From contig CANGTR010000004.1 of the NCBI GenBank assembly GCA_947456855.1, positions 1-64,000 on the forward strand: 64,000 nt of DNA, written 5' to 3'. The notes under the pieces were generated by a model. That model ran no database searches, was not told the origin of the DNA, and was given only the letters and a program-made list of their open reading frames with translations. Shown here piece by piece: positions 9,654-16,318 of this stretch; position 1 is the stretch's first letter, and every line of letters starts with the position of its first letter. Source of the stretch: Sphingobacteriia bacterium (GTDB lineage Bacteria; Bacteroidota; Bacteroidia; Chitinophagales; Chitinophagaceae). Position numbers and translations under genes: made by a program.

Positions 9654-10231
9654 TTATTCTTTAAAGGTGGCAATTGAATTTTGACTTTGCAAATGTTGCA
9701 AGAATTTAATTTGCGATTTTCTTATTTTAATAGCTGAAAGATAATAACTGAGTCCACCAAAAAATGTAAATATACTTGTGGCTGCACTGTAATATATGTG
9801 AAGACAAAAACCAATTGCTAATAAAATACCTTTAAGATTAGTTATTCGTTGATGAAGATCAGTGGTAGCAAATGGTGGAATTAAATCAATTCTTTTTTCA
9901 TATTCATTGTTGTGATTATGATTTTTTATCAATTCATTGAATCTATCCAAAAAATTTATGGAATTTTCTTCTGCGTAGCACTTAAATCTAAGTTTTGAGC
10001 CAGAAATAGTTGTTATTTGAAAAACATAAAACCTTGTACTTCGATATTCTATATTATAATTTTATAATTCATTTAAAGAATAGATGATTTTTTTTCTTCT
10101 TTTTCAAATAATAAAATAGTATTATCAGAAATAAATAATATCATATTTTTCGTAAACCAAGCCGTTAGAATTTCTTTATTAAAATATATAACCTCGTAAA
10201 AACTATTTTTAAATGAAATTTTTGTGTCAAA
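9654..10231 (-). pseudogene. decayed gene for a small membrane protein
   Basis: The track shows only a 98-residue ORF starting at a TTG (9950), but its frame stays open and protein-like upstream to 10061 (IEYRSTRFYVFQI, KLRFKCYAEENSINF). Just beyond, in another frame, 10073-10231 encodes FKNSFYEVIYFNKEIL and FISDNTILLFEKE, also protein-like. Between the two blocks are in-frame stops (10062-10064 and 10073-10075) and a run of eight T (10088-10095). Neither block has an ATG at a sensible place. I read this as one gene of about 165-170 codons, broken by at least two lesions, whose C-terminus had two membrane segments. Family unknown; a PH-like N-terminal domain is only a guess. It follows DUF2442 on the same strand. 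Confidence 0.45.
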
Positions 10232-10478
10232 CTACTTCAACTTCTTTTAATACACTTTTTAAATACAAAGTTTCTGGGCTAAAATCCTGGCCATTGGGCC
10301 ATTTAATACTGTCTAAAAAGAGCGTGACTTTATTAAAATAATCTATATTTTGTAATTCTGTAAAAATGCCAAATGTTAAGTAAGGTTTCACATCAAAAAG
10401 TCTAACTTCATTAGCATTGAAAATTAATTCTAAAATAAAATTTCCTAATGGATTAACAGCTGTCAATTGATTTTTCAT
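10227..10478 (-). CDS. DUF2442 domain protein
   Basis: An 83-residue protein with the DUF2442 layout: an N-terminal strand-turn block, FDVKPYLTFGIFTELQN, then KVTLFLDSIKWPNGQDFSPETLYLKS. The function of the family is not established. Its ATG overlaps the stop of the DUF4160 gene by one base (TAATG), so the two are translationally coupled. Small DUF4160-DUF2442 pairs recur in many genomes and have a toxin-antitoxin-like arrangement, but I know of no proof for this pair. The acidic and hydrophobic tail KEVEVV extends a little past the usual end of the family. Confidence 0.8.
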   Translation of the reverse strand: MKNQLTAVNPLGNFILELIFNANEVRLFDVKPYLTFGIFTELQNIDYFNKVTLFLDSIKWPNGQDFSPETLYLKSVLKEVEVV

Positions 10479-10747
10479 TACTGTAAAGGTTTTATTTCAA
10501 ATAATTTTTCTCCATTTATTGCTAATTCCCAATTAGCTAATAACTCTTCCCGATGAAGTTCAATCCATGCTATTACTAATCTCAATTTATTTTTAGGTAA
10601 ATCTCCTTCGAGTACCTCACTATCAATTATACTTATTACACAAGTATATTCCGCATACTTTAGATGTATATGAGGCAAATGATGTTTATCTGTATCAAAA
10701 AAATACATCATCACAATGACCCCATAAAACATAGAAATAACCGGCAT
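10478..10747 (-). CDS. DUF4160 domain protein
   Basis: An 89-residue protein. MPVISMFYGVIVMMYFFDTDKHHLPHIHLKY matches the DUF4160 signature: start with MPxI, a short strand-turn-strand, then HxPHIHxxY. The C-terminal part (LPKNKLRLVIAWIELHREEL) is the usual helical end with a Trp. No biochemical activity is assigned to the family. It is the first gene of the DUF4160-DUF2442 pair and lies 38 bases downstream of serS on the same strand. The histidine-rich core might bind a metal or nucleic acid; this is inference only. Confidence 0.82.
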   Translation of the reverse strand: MPVISMFYGVIVMMYFFDTDKHHLPHIHLKYAEYTCVISIIDSEVLEGDLPKNKLRLVIAWIELHREELLANWELAINGEKLFEIKPLQ

Positions 10748-10785
10748 GAAATTAATATTGTACTAAAATTAATACAAAATAGATA

Positions 10786-12057
10786 CTAATCAATCTTCGC
10801 CGCCCCAAAATAAGTATGCAACACTTTAGGCAATTGAATCCCAGCTTCGGTTTGGTTGTTTTCTAATAAGCAGGCAACTATGCGCGGCAATGCCAATGAA
10901 CTTCCGTTTAAAGAATGCGCCAATTGGGTTTTCCCATCAGCACCTTTAAAGCGGCATTTCATTCTATTGGTTTGGTAATTTTCAAAATTGCTTACACTAC
11001 TCACTTCTAACCAACGTTGTTGTGCTGCACTGTATACTTCAAAATCGTAAGTGATGGCACTGGTGAATCCCATATCTCCGCCACATAAACGCAAAATGCG
11101 ATAAGGCAATTCCAATGATTGCAATAAACGCTCTACATGCAAAATCATTTCTTGTAGAATATCGTAGCTTTTATCAGGATGAACGATTTGAATAATTTCT
11201 ACTTTCTCAAATTGATGCAATCTGTTTAATCCACGTACATCTTTTCCATAGCTACCAGCCTCTCTTCTAAAACAAGGAGAATAAGCGGTCATCTTAATTG
11301 GCAATTCGTCTTCCTTTAAAATGGTATCGCGGTACACGTTGGTAACTGGTACTTCTGCCGTAGGGATTAAATAAAAATCATCTTCAGTTGCATGATACAT
11401 TTGCCCTTCTTTATCGGGCAATTGACCTGTAGCATAAGCAGATGCTGCATTTACCATGAATGGTGGAAGGTATTCGGTGTAACCTGCAGCCGTATTAAAA
11501 TCCAAGAAATATTGAATCAATGAACGTTGCAATTTGGCCCCTTTGCCAATATAAACCGGAAAACCACTTCCCGTAATTTTATTGCCCAATTCAAAATTGA
11601 TCAAATTGTATTTGGTAGTTAGGTCCCAATGCGGAACTGCATTTGCATAAAGTGTTGGAATGGTTCCCCCAGTTCTAACTATTTCATTTTCTTCTGGTGT
11701 TTTTCCAACAGGCACTTCATCAGCTGGCAAATTGGGTAATTGTACTAAAGCCTCAGCTAGGTCTTTTTCTACTGCAGCCATTTGTTCTTTCAAAGGCTCC
11801 AGGGTTTGCTTCCATTCAGCCACGTTTGTTTTGATCAATTCAGCCCCAGCTTTATCGCCTTTGCCCATCATCATCCCTATTTCTTTAGATGCCGCATTCA
11901 CTTTTGCCTGGGTATCATCGAAAGCTGCCTGTACTCTTTTGCGCTCATCATCTAGCTGTACAATGGTATCTACCATTGCCAAATTGCTAAAATTCTTTTT
12001 AGCTAATTTTTCTTTTACCATTGCTGGATTAGCCCTCAAAACACTCACCTGTAACAT
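10786..12057 (-). CDS. serS: seryl-tRNA synthetase
   Basis: Charges tRNA-Ser (and tRNA-Sec where present) with serine. The first roughly 110 residues form the antiparallel coiled-coil arm that grips the long variable arm of tRNA-Ser. The class II core shows motif 2 (FRREAGSYGKDVRGLNRLHQ) and motif 3 (LNGSSLALPRIVACLLENNQ). At 423 residues it is normal for the family. The ORF track starts seven codons earlier at a non-ATG codon that nearly coincides with the -7 box, so the ATG at 12057 is taken. It is divergent from a small conserved gene, with 74 bases shared by the two promoters. Confidence 0.96.
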   Translation of the reverse strand: MLQVSVLRANPAMVKEKLAKKNFSNLAMVDTIVQLDDERKRVQAAFDDTQAKVNAASKEIGMMMGKGDKAGAELIKTNVAEWKQTLEPLKEQMAAVEKDLAEALVQLPNLPADEVPVGKTPEENEIVRTGGTIPTLYANAVPHWDLTTKYNLINFELGNKITGSGFPVYIGKGAKLQRSLIQYFLDFNTAAGYTEYLPPFMVNAASAYATGQLPDKEGQMYHATEDDFYLIPTAEVPVTNVYRDTILKEDELPIKMTAYSPCFRREAGSYGKDVRGLNRLHQFEKVEIIQIVHPDKSYDILQEMILHVERLLQSLELPYRILRLCGGDMGFTSAITYDFEVYSAAQQRWLEVSSVSNFENYQTNRMKCRFKGADGKTQLAHSLNGSSLALPRIVACLLENNQTEAGIQLPKVLHTYFGAAKID

Positions 12058-12075
12058 AAATTGCCCATTTTGCTG

Positions 12076-12083
12076 CAAATATA
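12076..12083 (-). promoter_or_regulatory. -7 box TATATTTG for serS
   Basis: Exact TAnnTTTG, 18 bases upstream of the serS ATG at 12057. It excludes the upstream start in the ORF track. Confidence 0.5.
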
Positions 12084-12119
12084 CCGCTTGGCTTTGGATG
12101 ATGGCATTCCAAGAGCCTT

Positions 12120-12127
12120 TACCTTTG
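12120..12127 (+). promoter_or_regulatory. -7 box TACCTTTG four bases before the start of the 12132 gene
   Basis: Exact TAnnTTTG whose last base is followed by only four bases before the ATG at 12132. Transcription normally starts about six or seven bases after the box, so the mRNA would be leaderless or nearly so. Confidence 0.45.
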
Positions 12128-12131
12128 TAGC

Positions 12132-12476
12132 ATGTTTATTACCGACGATTTACAACAACGCTGGTGGGCCCTTGAAGCCAAAATGATGGCCAGATTCGAT
12201 AAAAAGCCCGATTTAGAAGCTATTTTGTTCCTGATTGGCATGCAGGAAACGGGGTTTATGCAAGAAAAAATCTCCAAAGAAGAAAAACAAGACCTTATGC
12301 ATGTTGCCGTTTGCACGGTTTTGGCCCAAAGTGGTTATTATTTAGTGGAAGGGCATGATCCTGATCATTGGCCTCATTTTAAACAATTGAAACAATTGCC
12401 AGAAATGAGCCTACCTGAGCAAGAAAACTTTATCAAAGACCATGTTTTATTGTATTTTGAACAACAAGGATTTTAA
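12132..12476 (+). CDS. conserved hypothetical protein (Bacteroidota)
   Basis: A 114-residue, mostly helical soluble protein with no signal peptide and no catalytic motif that I recognise. Notable patches are RWWALEAKMMARFDKKPDLE, LFLIGMQETGFMQ, KEEKQDLMHVAVCTVLAQ and GHDPDHWPHF. Such small proteins beside serS look conserved among Bacteroidota, but no function is known to me. It is divergent from serS, followed by gcvH after 76 bases, and probably transcribed from a -7 box four bases before its ATG. Confidence 0.75.
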   Translation: MFITDDLQQRWWALEAKMMARFDKKPDLEAILFLIGMQETGFMQEKISKEEKQDLMHVAVCTVLAQSGYYLVEGHDPDHWPHFKQLKQLPEMSLPEQENFIKDHVLLYFEQQGF

Positions 12477-12552
12477 TTGAAGCACCATTTTGTACTTTTA
12501 ATTTTATGGCAGCGTTTTTTAATGAATATTTGTACTTATAAAAATCAGTTAT

Positions 12553-12930
12553 ATGAATTTTCCAGAAGAACTACGTTACACCAAAGACCATGAGTGGATT
12601 CGTTTAGAAGGCAATGTTGCCACTATTGGCATTACCGATTTTGCACAACATGAATTGGGTGATATTGTATATGTAGATATCAATACAGTTGGCAAAGAAT
12701 TGGCCAGCGAAGAAATTTTTGGTACTGTAGAAGCAGTAAAAACAGTAAGTGATTTGTTTTTGCCTGTAGCAGGAACTGTTACCGAAGTAAATGCTTTGTT
12801 AGAAAAACAACCTGAATTGGTAAATACCGACCCATACGGAGACGGTTGGATGATCAAGATGACGGTTACAGATACAGCAACTGTTGAAGCATTGCTAAGC
12901 AAAGATGCTTATGCTTCATTGGTAGGATAA
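12553..12930 (+). CDS. gcvH: glycine cleavage system H protein
   Basis: Lipoyl carrier of the glycine cleavage complex. It shuttles the aminomethyl group between the P, T and L proteins, linking glycine breakdown to one-carbon folate. The lipoylated lysine is K63 in [14 protein letters not shown], within a typical biotinyl/lipoyl fold of 125 residues ([15 protein letters not shown] at the start). The P and T protein genes are not in the window. VanZ follows on the same strand, with a large RNA hairpin in between that may end or stabilise the gcvH transcript. Confidence 0.96.
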   Translation: MNFPEELRYTKDHEWIRLEGNVATIGITDFAQHELGDIVYVDINTVGKELASEEIFGTVEAVKTVSDLFLPVAGTVTEVNALLEKQPELVNTDPYGDGWMIKMTVTDTATVEALLSKDAYASLVG

Positions 12931-12962
12931 TTATTTACAGATGGCATGAAATACAATGAGCT

Positions 12963-13035
12963 AAAAAAGATACTGGGTTTAAATAAATATGAAATCTTTT
13001 TAGATAATAAAAAGAATTTCCCCCGTATCTTTTTT
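12963..13035 (+). terminator. large nested hairpin with U-rich tail after gcvH
   Basis: Outer arms AAAAAAGATACTGGG (12963-12977) and CCCCGTATCTTTTTT (13021-13035) pair over 15 positions with one mismatch. Inside them GAAATCTTTTT pairs with AAAAAGAATTTC with a single bulge. The right side continues into CGTTTTTT. It is longer than a standard intrinsic terminator but would act as one for gcvH; the outer arm also ends in T on the opposite strand. A small structured RNA or a 3'-end stabiliser is an alternative. A 33-codon ORF (12946-13047) overlapping it is probably incidental. Confidence 0.5.
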
Positions 13036-13071
13036 CGTTTTTTATAGCATTGATTGCCTAGCAATAAGATC

Positions 13072-13497
13072 ATGAACAAGACATTGTCCTATATTTATCT
13101 TTTGCTATTTGTTGTTTCTCTGCTTGGAAGTTTTTATCTATTCTCGCTGCCAGGCGCTAGTTTGCCCTCTATTTATTGGCTGAATATTCCCAATTTAGAC
13201 AAATACATACACGCTGGTATTTTTTTTACCTTGTGCTATACTGGAACAATCGCGTTACGCATTATCAATAGGGGCAATATAAACAATGCCTATCTATTTC
13301 TATTATGCATATTATTTGTTTTGTATGGAATTGGAATTGAATTTTACCAAGAATCCTTTGTAGAAGGAAGGGCATTTGAAATAGCAGATATTGTAGCTGA
13401 TGGAATTGGGTGTTTGTTTTTTTTAATTTGGTTTTTAATTAAGGGGCCCCTAAAAAAAGTTGGTCCCGATAGAAATCGGGACCTCAACCAAAACTAA
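13072..13497 (+). CDS. VanZ-like membrane protein
   Basis: About 141 residues with four hydrophobic segments. The VanZ-family features are PNLDKYIHAGIFFTLCYTG (DKxxHxxxF pattern) and GIGIEFYQESFVEGRAFEIADIVADGIG, the conserved second half with an acidic patch before the last segment. VanZ itself gives low-level teicoplanin resistance; the role of the broad family is unknown. The ATG at 13072 is preferred to the TTG at 13054. The last residues (VGPDRNRDL) are encoded by a perfect palindrome and are probably not functional protein sequence. Confidence 0.85.
   Translation: MNKTLSYIYLLLFVVSLLGSFYLFSLPGASLPSIYWLNIPNLDKYIHAGIFFTLCYTGTIALRIINRGNINNAYLFLLCILFVLYGIGIEFYQESFVEGRAFEIADIVADGIGCLFFLIWFLIKGPLKKVGPDRNRDLNQN
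13452..13483 (-). repeat. palindrome GGTCCCGAT-n4-ATCGGGACC at the VanZ 3' end
   Basis: A perfect 9-bp stem with a 4-base loop at 13462-13483. On the minus strand it is followed by AAC and seven T, as in an intrinsic terminator facing the gcvH-vanZ genes; on the plus strand no T run follows. It lies inside the VanZ coding end. CCCGAT...ATCGGG palindromes look like a dispersed intergenic element, but only one copy is in this window. Confidence 0.5.
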
Positions 13498-13711
13498 CTG
13501 CTTATGAGAAACTTTTAATGTTTTCCTATTTATATTATTTCAATTAACATGCCAGAATCAATTCGCTATTGTTAAAGCTTTAATAAAAGATAGAACCAAA
13601 TACTTTAACGCTGCTATGTAAAGCTCCATAAAATAGACGATATTTTCTATTAATGGATTTATAAGGTAATGTTAAAGAATCAAATACCTAAATAGTACTT
13701 TTACAGCTCAT

Positions 13712-14743
13712 ATGGCATATTTTAATTGGAACGATAGCATTAATTTTTTGGGCAAACTAACAGTCCGTAGGTTTTGGAATGCTACCAAAGTGTACCTAAG
13801 CTACCAATTGTCTAAATTAACTAGAAACCCCATTCAATGGGGCTTGCCAATTTCTATTTCCTTTGAACCAACTACTTCCTGTAACCTTCGATGTCCTGAA
13901 TGCCCTAGTGGATTGAGGGAGTTTACACGCCCAACAGGAATGTTGCAAAAGGATTTTTTTAAAGAAACCATCGACGATATTTATAAAGACTTACTGTACT
14001 TGATTTTTTATTTTCAAGGAGAACCTTATTTGAACCCGCAGTTTTTAGATATGGTAGCCTATGCCCATCAAAAAGGTATATATACCGCCACTTCTACCAA
14101 CGCACATTATCTTACAGAAGAAAAAGCCAAACAAACTGTAGAAAGTGGTTTAGACCGTTTGATTATTTCGATTGATGGAACCTCCCAAGATGTGTATGAA
14201 CAATACCGCGTTGGAGGAAAATTGGAAAAAGTACTAGAAGGAGCCAAAAACATTGTAAAATGGAAAAAGCAACTCAATAGTAAAACCCCGTTTATTTTCT
14301 TTCAGTTTTTAGTAGTAAAACCCAACGAGCATCAAATTGAGGAAGTGAAAAAATTAGGAACTACCATTGGAGTAGACCAAGTTAGATTTAAAACAGCTCA
14401 GGTATACGATTACGAAAACGACCCCAATCAATTGATTCCAGCCAATAACAAATACAGCAGATATAAGAAAGACGCAGCAGGCAAAATGAAAGTAAAAAGT
14501 GGCCTAAGCAATCATTGTTGGAAATTATGGCATGCCAATGTAATTACTTGGGATGGATTGGTAGTGCCTTGTTGTTTTGATAAAGACGCCATGCACCAAT
14601 TAGGAAACTTAAAAACACAATCATTTAAAGAAACCTGGAACAATCAAAACTACCAACAGTTTAGAAAAGAACTGATGACTAGTAGAAGAAATATTGATAT
14701 TTGTGCTAATTGCAGTGAGGGCTTAAGTGTTTGGGAGGACTAA
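13712..14743 (+). CDS. radical SAM/SPASM domain protein, function unknown
   Basis: The radical SAM cluster motif is C57-x3-C61-x2-C64 (SCNLRCPEC), which binds the 4Fe-4S cluster that cleaves S-adenosylmethionine. Further core landmarks are YFQGEPYLNP and LIISIDGTSQDVYEQYR. The C-terminal part has SPASM-type cysteines: CWKLWHANVITWDGLVVPCCF and later ICANCSEG, likely ligands for auxiliary Fe-S clusters. SPASM enzymes modify peptides or act in sulfatase or cofactor maturation, but no precursor peptide or partner gene is visible beside it. The 214 bases upstream hold nothing I can name. Family sure, substrate unknown. Confidence 0.88.
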   Translation: MAYFNWNDSINFLGKLTVRRFWNATKVYLSYQLSKLTRNPIQWGLPISISFEPTTSCNLRCPECPSGLREFTRPTGMLQKDFFKETIDDIYKDLLYLIFYFQGEPYLNPQFLDMVAYAHQKGIYTATSTNAHYLTEEKAKQTVESGLDRLIISIDGTSQDVYEQYRVGGKLEKVLEGAKNIVKWKKQLNSKTPFIFFQFLVVKPNEHQIEEVKKLGTTIGVDQVRFKTAQVYDYENDPNQLIPANNKYSRYKKDAAGKMKVKSGLSNHCWKLWHANVITWDGLVVPCCFDKDAMHQLGNLKTQSFKETWNNQNYQQFRKELMTSRRNIDICANCSEGLSVWED

Positions 14744-14744
14744 T

Positions 14745-14818
14745 ATGAGTATTGAAAAAGGCATTCAACAACAATCTTTCAGAAACAACTATTGGATAAA
14801 ATGCGCGAAAAAGGATAA
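14745..14818 (+). pseudogene. MarR-family regulator reduced to its two ends by an internal deletion
   Basis: The first 14-15 codons after ATG 14745 (MSIEKGIQQQSFRN) look like the standard start of Bacteroidota MarR regulators. About 30 bases later a different frame reads KQLLDKMREKG and then TAA (14816-14818), which looks like the usual C-terminus of the same family (compare ELLEKLRGTE ending the MarR gene at the window edge). The whole middle, about 130 codons including the winged helix, is missing. The junction lies near TTTCAG|AAACAA. The recognition rests on family memory, not alignment. The fused 31-codon ORF running on to 14840 is not a real gene. Confidence 0.6.
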
Positions 14819-14836
14819 TTTAAAATACTTTGAATC

Positions 14837-16318
14837 ATGAAAAAACAAATGAAATACTGTTTATCAATTTTTGTATTCGTATTAATCGCTACTGTAAATG
14901 CTCAACAATCTCCCAATTATGAATTCAGGGGTGTATGGGTAGCTAGTGTAGAAAATATTGATTGGCCTAGTAAGAAGGGTTTATCGGTAGTTCAACAAAA
15001 AGAAGAATATATACGATTGCTAGATATGCATCAGGCAAATGGTATGAACGCTATGGTAGTGCAAATTCGTCCTGCAGGAGATGCTTTTTATCCGTCTCAA
15101 TATGAACCTTGGAGCGAATATTTAACAGGAAAGCAAGGCTTACCGCCAACTCCCTATTACGATCCTTTGGAATTCATGATAGCCGAAACGCATAAACGTG
15201 GTATGGAATTTCATGCTTGGGTTAACCCTTATAGAGCAGTATTCAATATCTTGAAATCTTCGGTTGCACCAACACATGTTACCAAACTTCATCCTGAGTG
15301 GTTTGTAGTATATGGAGATAAAAAATATTTCAATCCTGGGCTACCAGCTGTACGTGAACATACTGTTCGTGTAATTAAAGATATTGTAGCTCGATATGAT
15401 GTAGATGCCATACATATGGACGACTATTTTTATCCTTATAGGATTGCTGGTAAAGAATTTCCTGATCAAAAAGCTTTTGAAACGTATGGAGGGAAATTGA
15501 ATAAAGACGATTGGAGAAGAAGCAATTGTGATAGCATTATCGTTCAATTGTATAGAACTATCAGAGCAACCAATCCAAGGGTAAAATTTGGAATAAGCCC
15601 TTTTGGTGTATGGCGCAACAAATCGCAAGACCCAATGGGTAGCGATACCAAAGCAGGCCAAACCAATTACGACGATTTATATGCCGACATTTTATTGTGG
15701 TTAAACAATGGCTGGATTGACTATGTAACCCCTCAATTGTATTGGGAACGTGGTCATAAATTGGCTGATTACGATGTATTGCTTAAGTGGTGGAACGATA
15801 ATGGATACGGTAAACATATTTATATTGGTCAAGGAATCTACAGAGCAGGAAGCAATGATGCCTGGAAAAATAAAAATGAATTGCCCGATCAAATTAATGA
15901 ACTCAGAAAATACAAAACTACCCAAGGAAGTATTTATTTCAGCAGCAAAACATTTGAGAAAAATCCAAATGGTTGGAATGATAGCTTGAGAAACAATTAT
16001 TACCATAATCCAGCATTGGTGCCTCCTATGCCTTGGATCAATAATGATACCCCTGAACAACCTACCATTGTAAAAAAATCTTCGAATGAATTTCAGTTAA
16101 GCTATTCTGGAAATTTAAGCATTAGAGGGTTTGGTGTATTTCTTGTTCCCAACAACAAAGAAGTAAAATTTATCAATGGCCAATTGGTGCAATTATTGGT
16201 TGCAGAAAAATCAGCTTTACTAAATTTAAGCAATCTACCAGATGCAAATGGCATGAAAATTTGTATTGCAACTGTTGATATAAATAACAATGTGAGTGCG
16301 CTCAAGATTGTACAATAA
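14837..16318 (+). CDS. secreted family-10-like glycosyl hydrolase (GHL10/DUF187, YngK-like)
   Basis: A signal peptide ends near VNAQQ. The mature protein opens with EFRGVWVASVENIDWPSK and contains the TIM-barrel stretches VQIRPAGDAFYPSQ, FHAWVNPYRA, VDAIHMDDYFYPY and DYVTPQLYWERGH, the hallmark of the GHL10 (DUF187) family. A C-terminal beta domain (about residues 400-493) follows. Members are periplasmic or surface glycoside hydrolases; some act on uronic-acid or peptidoglycan-like glycans, but no substrate can be assigned here. Its 3' end overlaps the start region of the porin gene, so the two form an operon. A near-consensus -7 box (ATACTTTG) lies just upstream. Confidence 0.88.
   Translation: MKKQMKYCLSIFVFVLIATVNAQQSPNYEFRGVWVASVENIDWPSKKGLSVVQQKEEYIRLLDMHQANGMNAMVVQIRPAGDAFYPSQYEPWSEYLTGKQGLPPTPYYDPLEFMIAETHKRGMEFHAWVNPYRAVFNILKSSVAPTHVTKLHPEWFVVYGDKKYFNPGLPAVREHTVRVIKDIVARYDVDAIHMDDYFYPYRIAGKEFPDQKAFETYGGKLNKDDWRRSNCDSIIVQLYRTIRATNPRVKFGISPFGVWRNKSQDPMGSDTKAGQTNYDDLYADILLWLNNGWIDYVTPQLYWERGHKLADYDVLLKWWNDNGYGKHIYIGQGIYRAGSNDAWKNKNELPDQINELRKYKTTQGSIYFSSKTFEKNPNGWNDSLRNNYYHNPALVPPMPWINNDTPEQPTIVKKSSNEFQLSYSGNLSIRGFGVFLVPNNKEVKFINGQLVQLLVAEKSALLNLSNLPDANGMKICIATVDINNNVSALKIVQ

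Noticed and set aside
12946-13047. 33-codon ORF MKYNELKKILGLNKY... between gcvH and vanZ
   Set aside because: It coincides with a long nested hairpin whose base pairing dictates most of its codons; no homologue or start signal is recognised.
13540-13680. Hydrophobic minus-strand open stretch ending LVLSFIKALTIAN upstream of the radical SAM gene
   Set aside because: No recognisable family and only 23 codons from an ATG; chance cannot be excluded.
14745-14840. 31-codon ORF after the radical SAM/SPASM gene, as a RiPP precursor
   Set aside because: Its start matches a MarR N-terminus and a second frame gives a MarR C-terminus, so it is better explained as a deletion scar.
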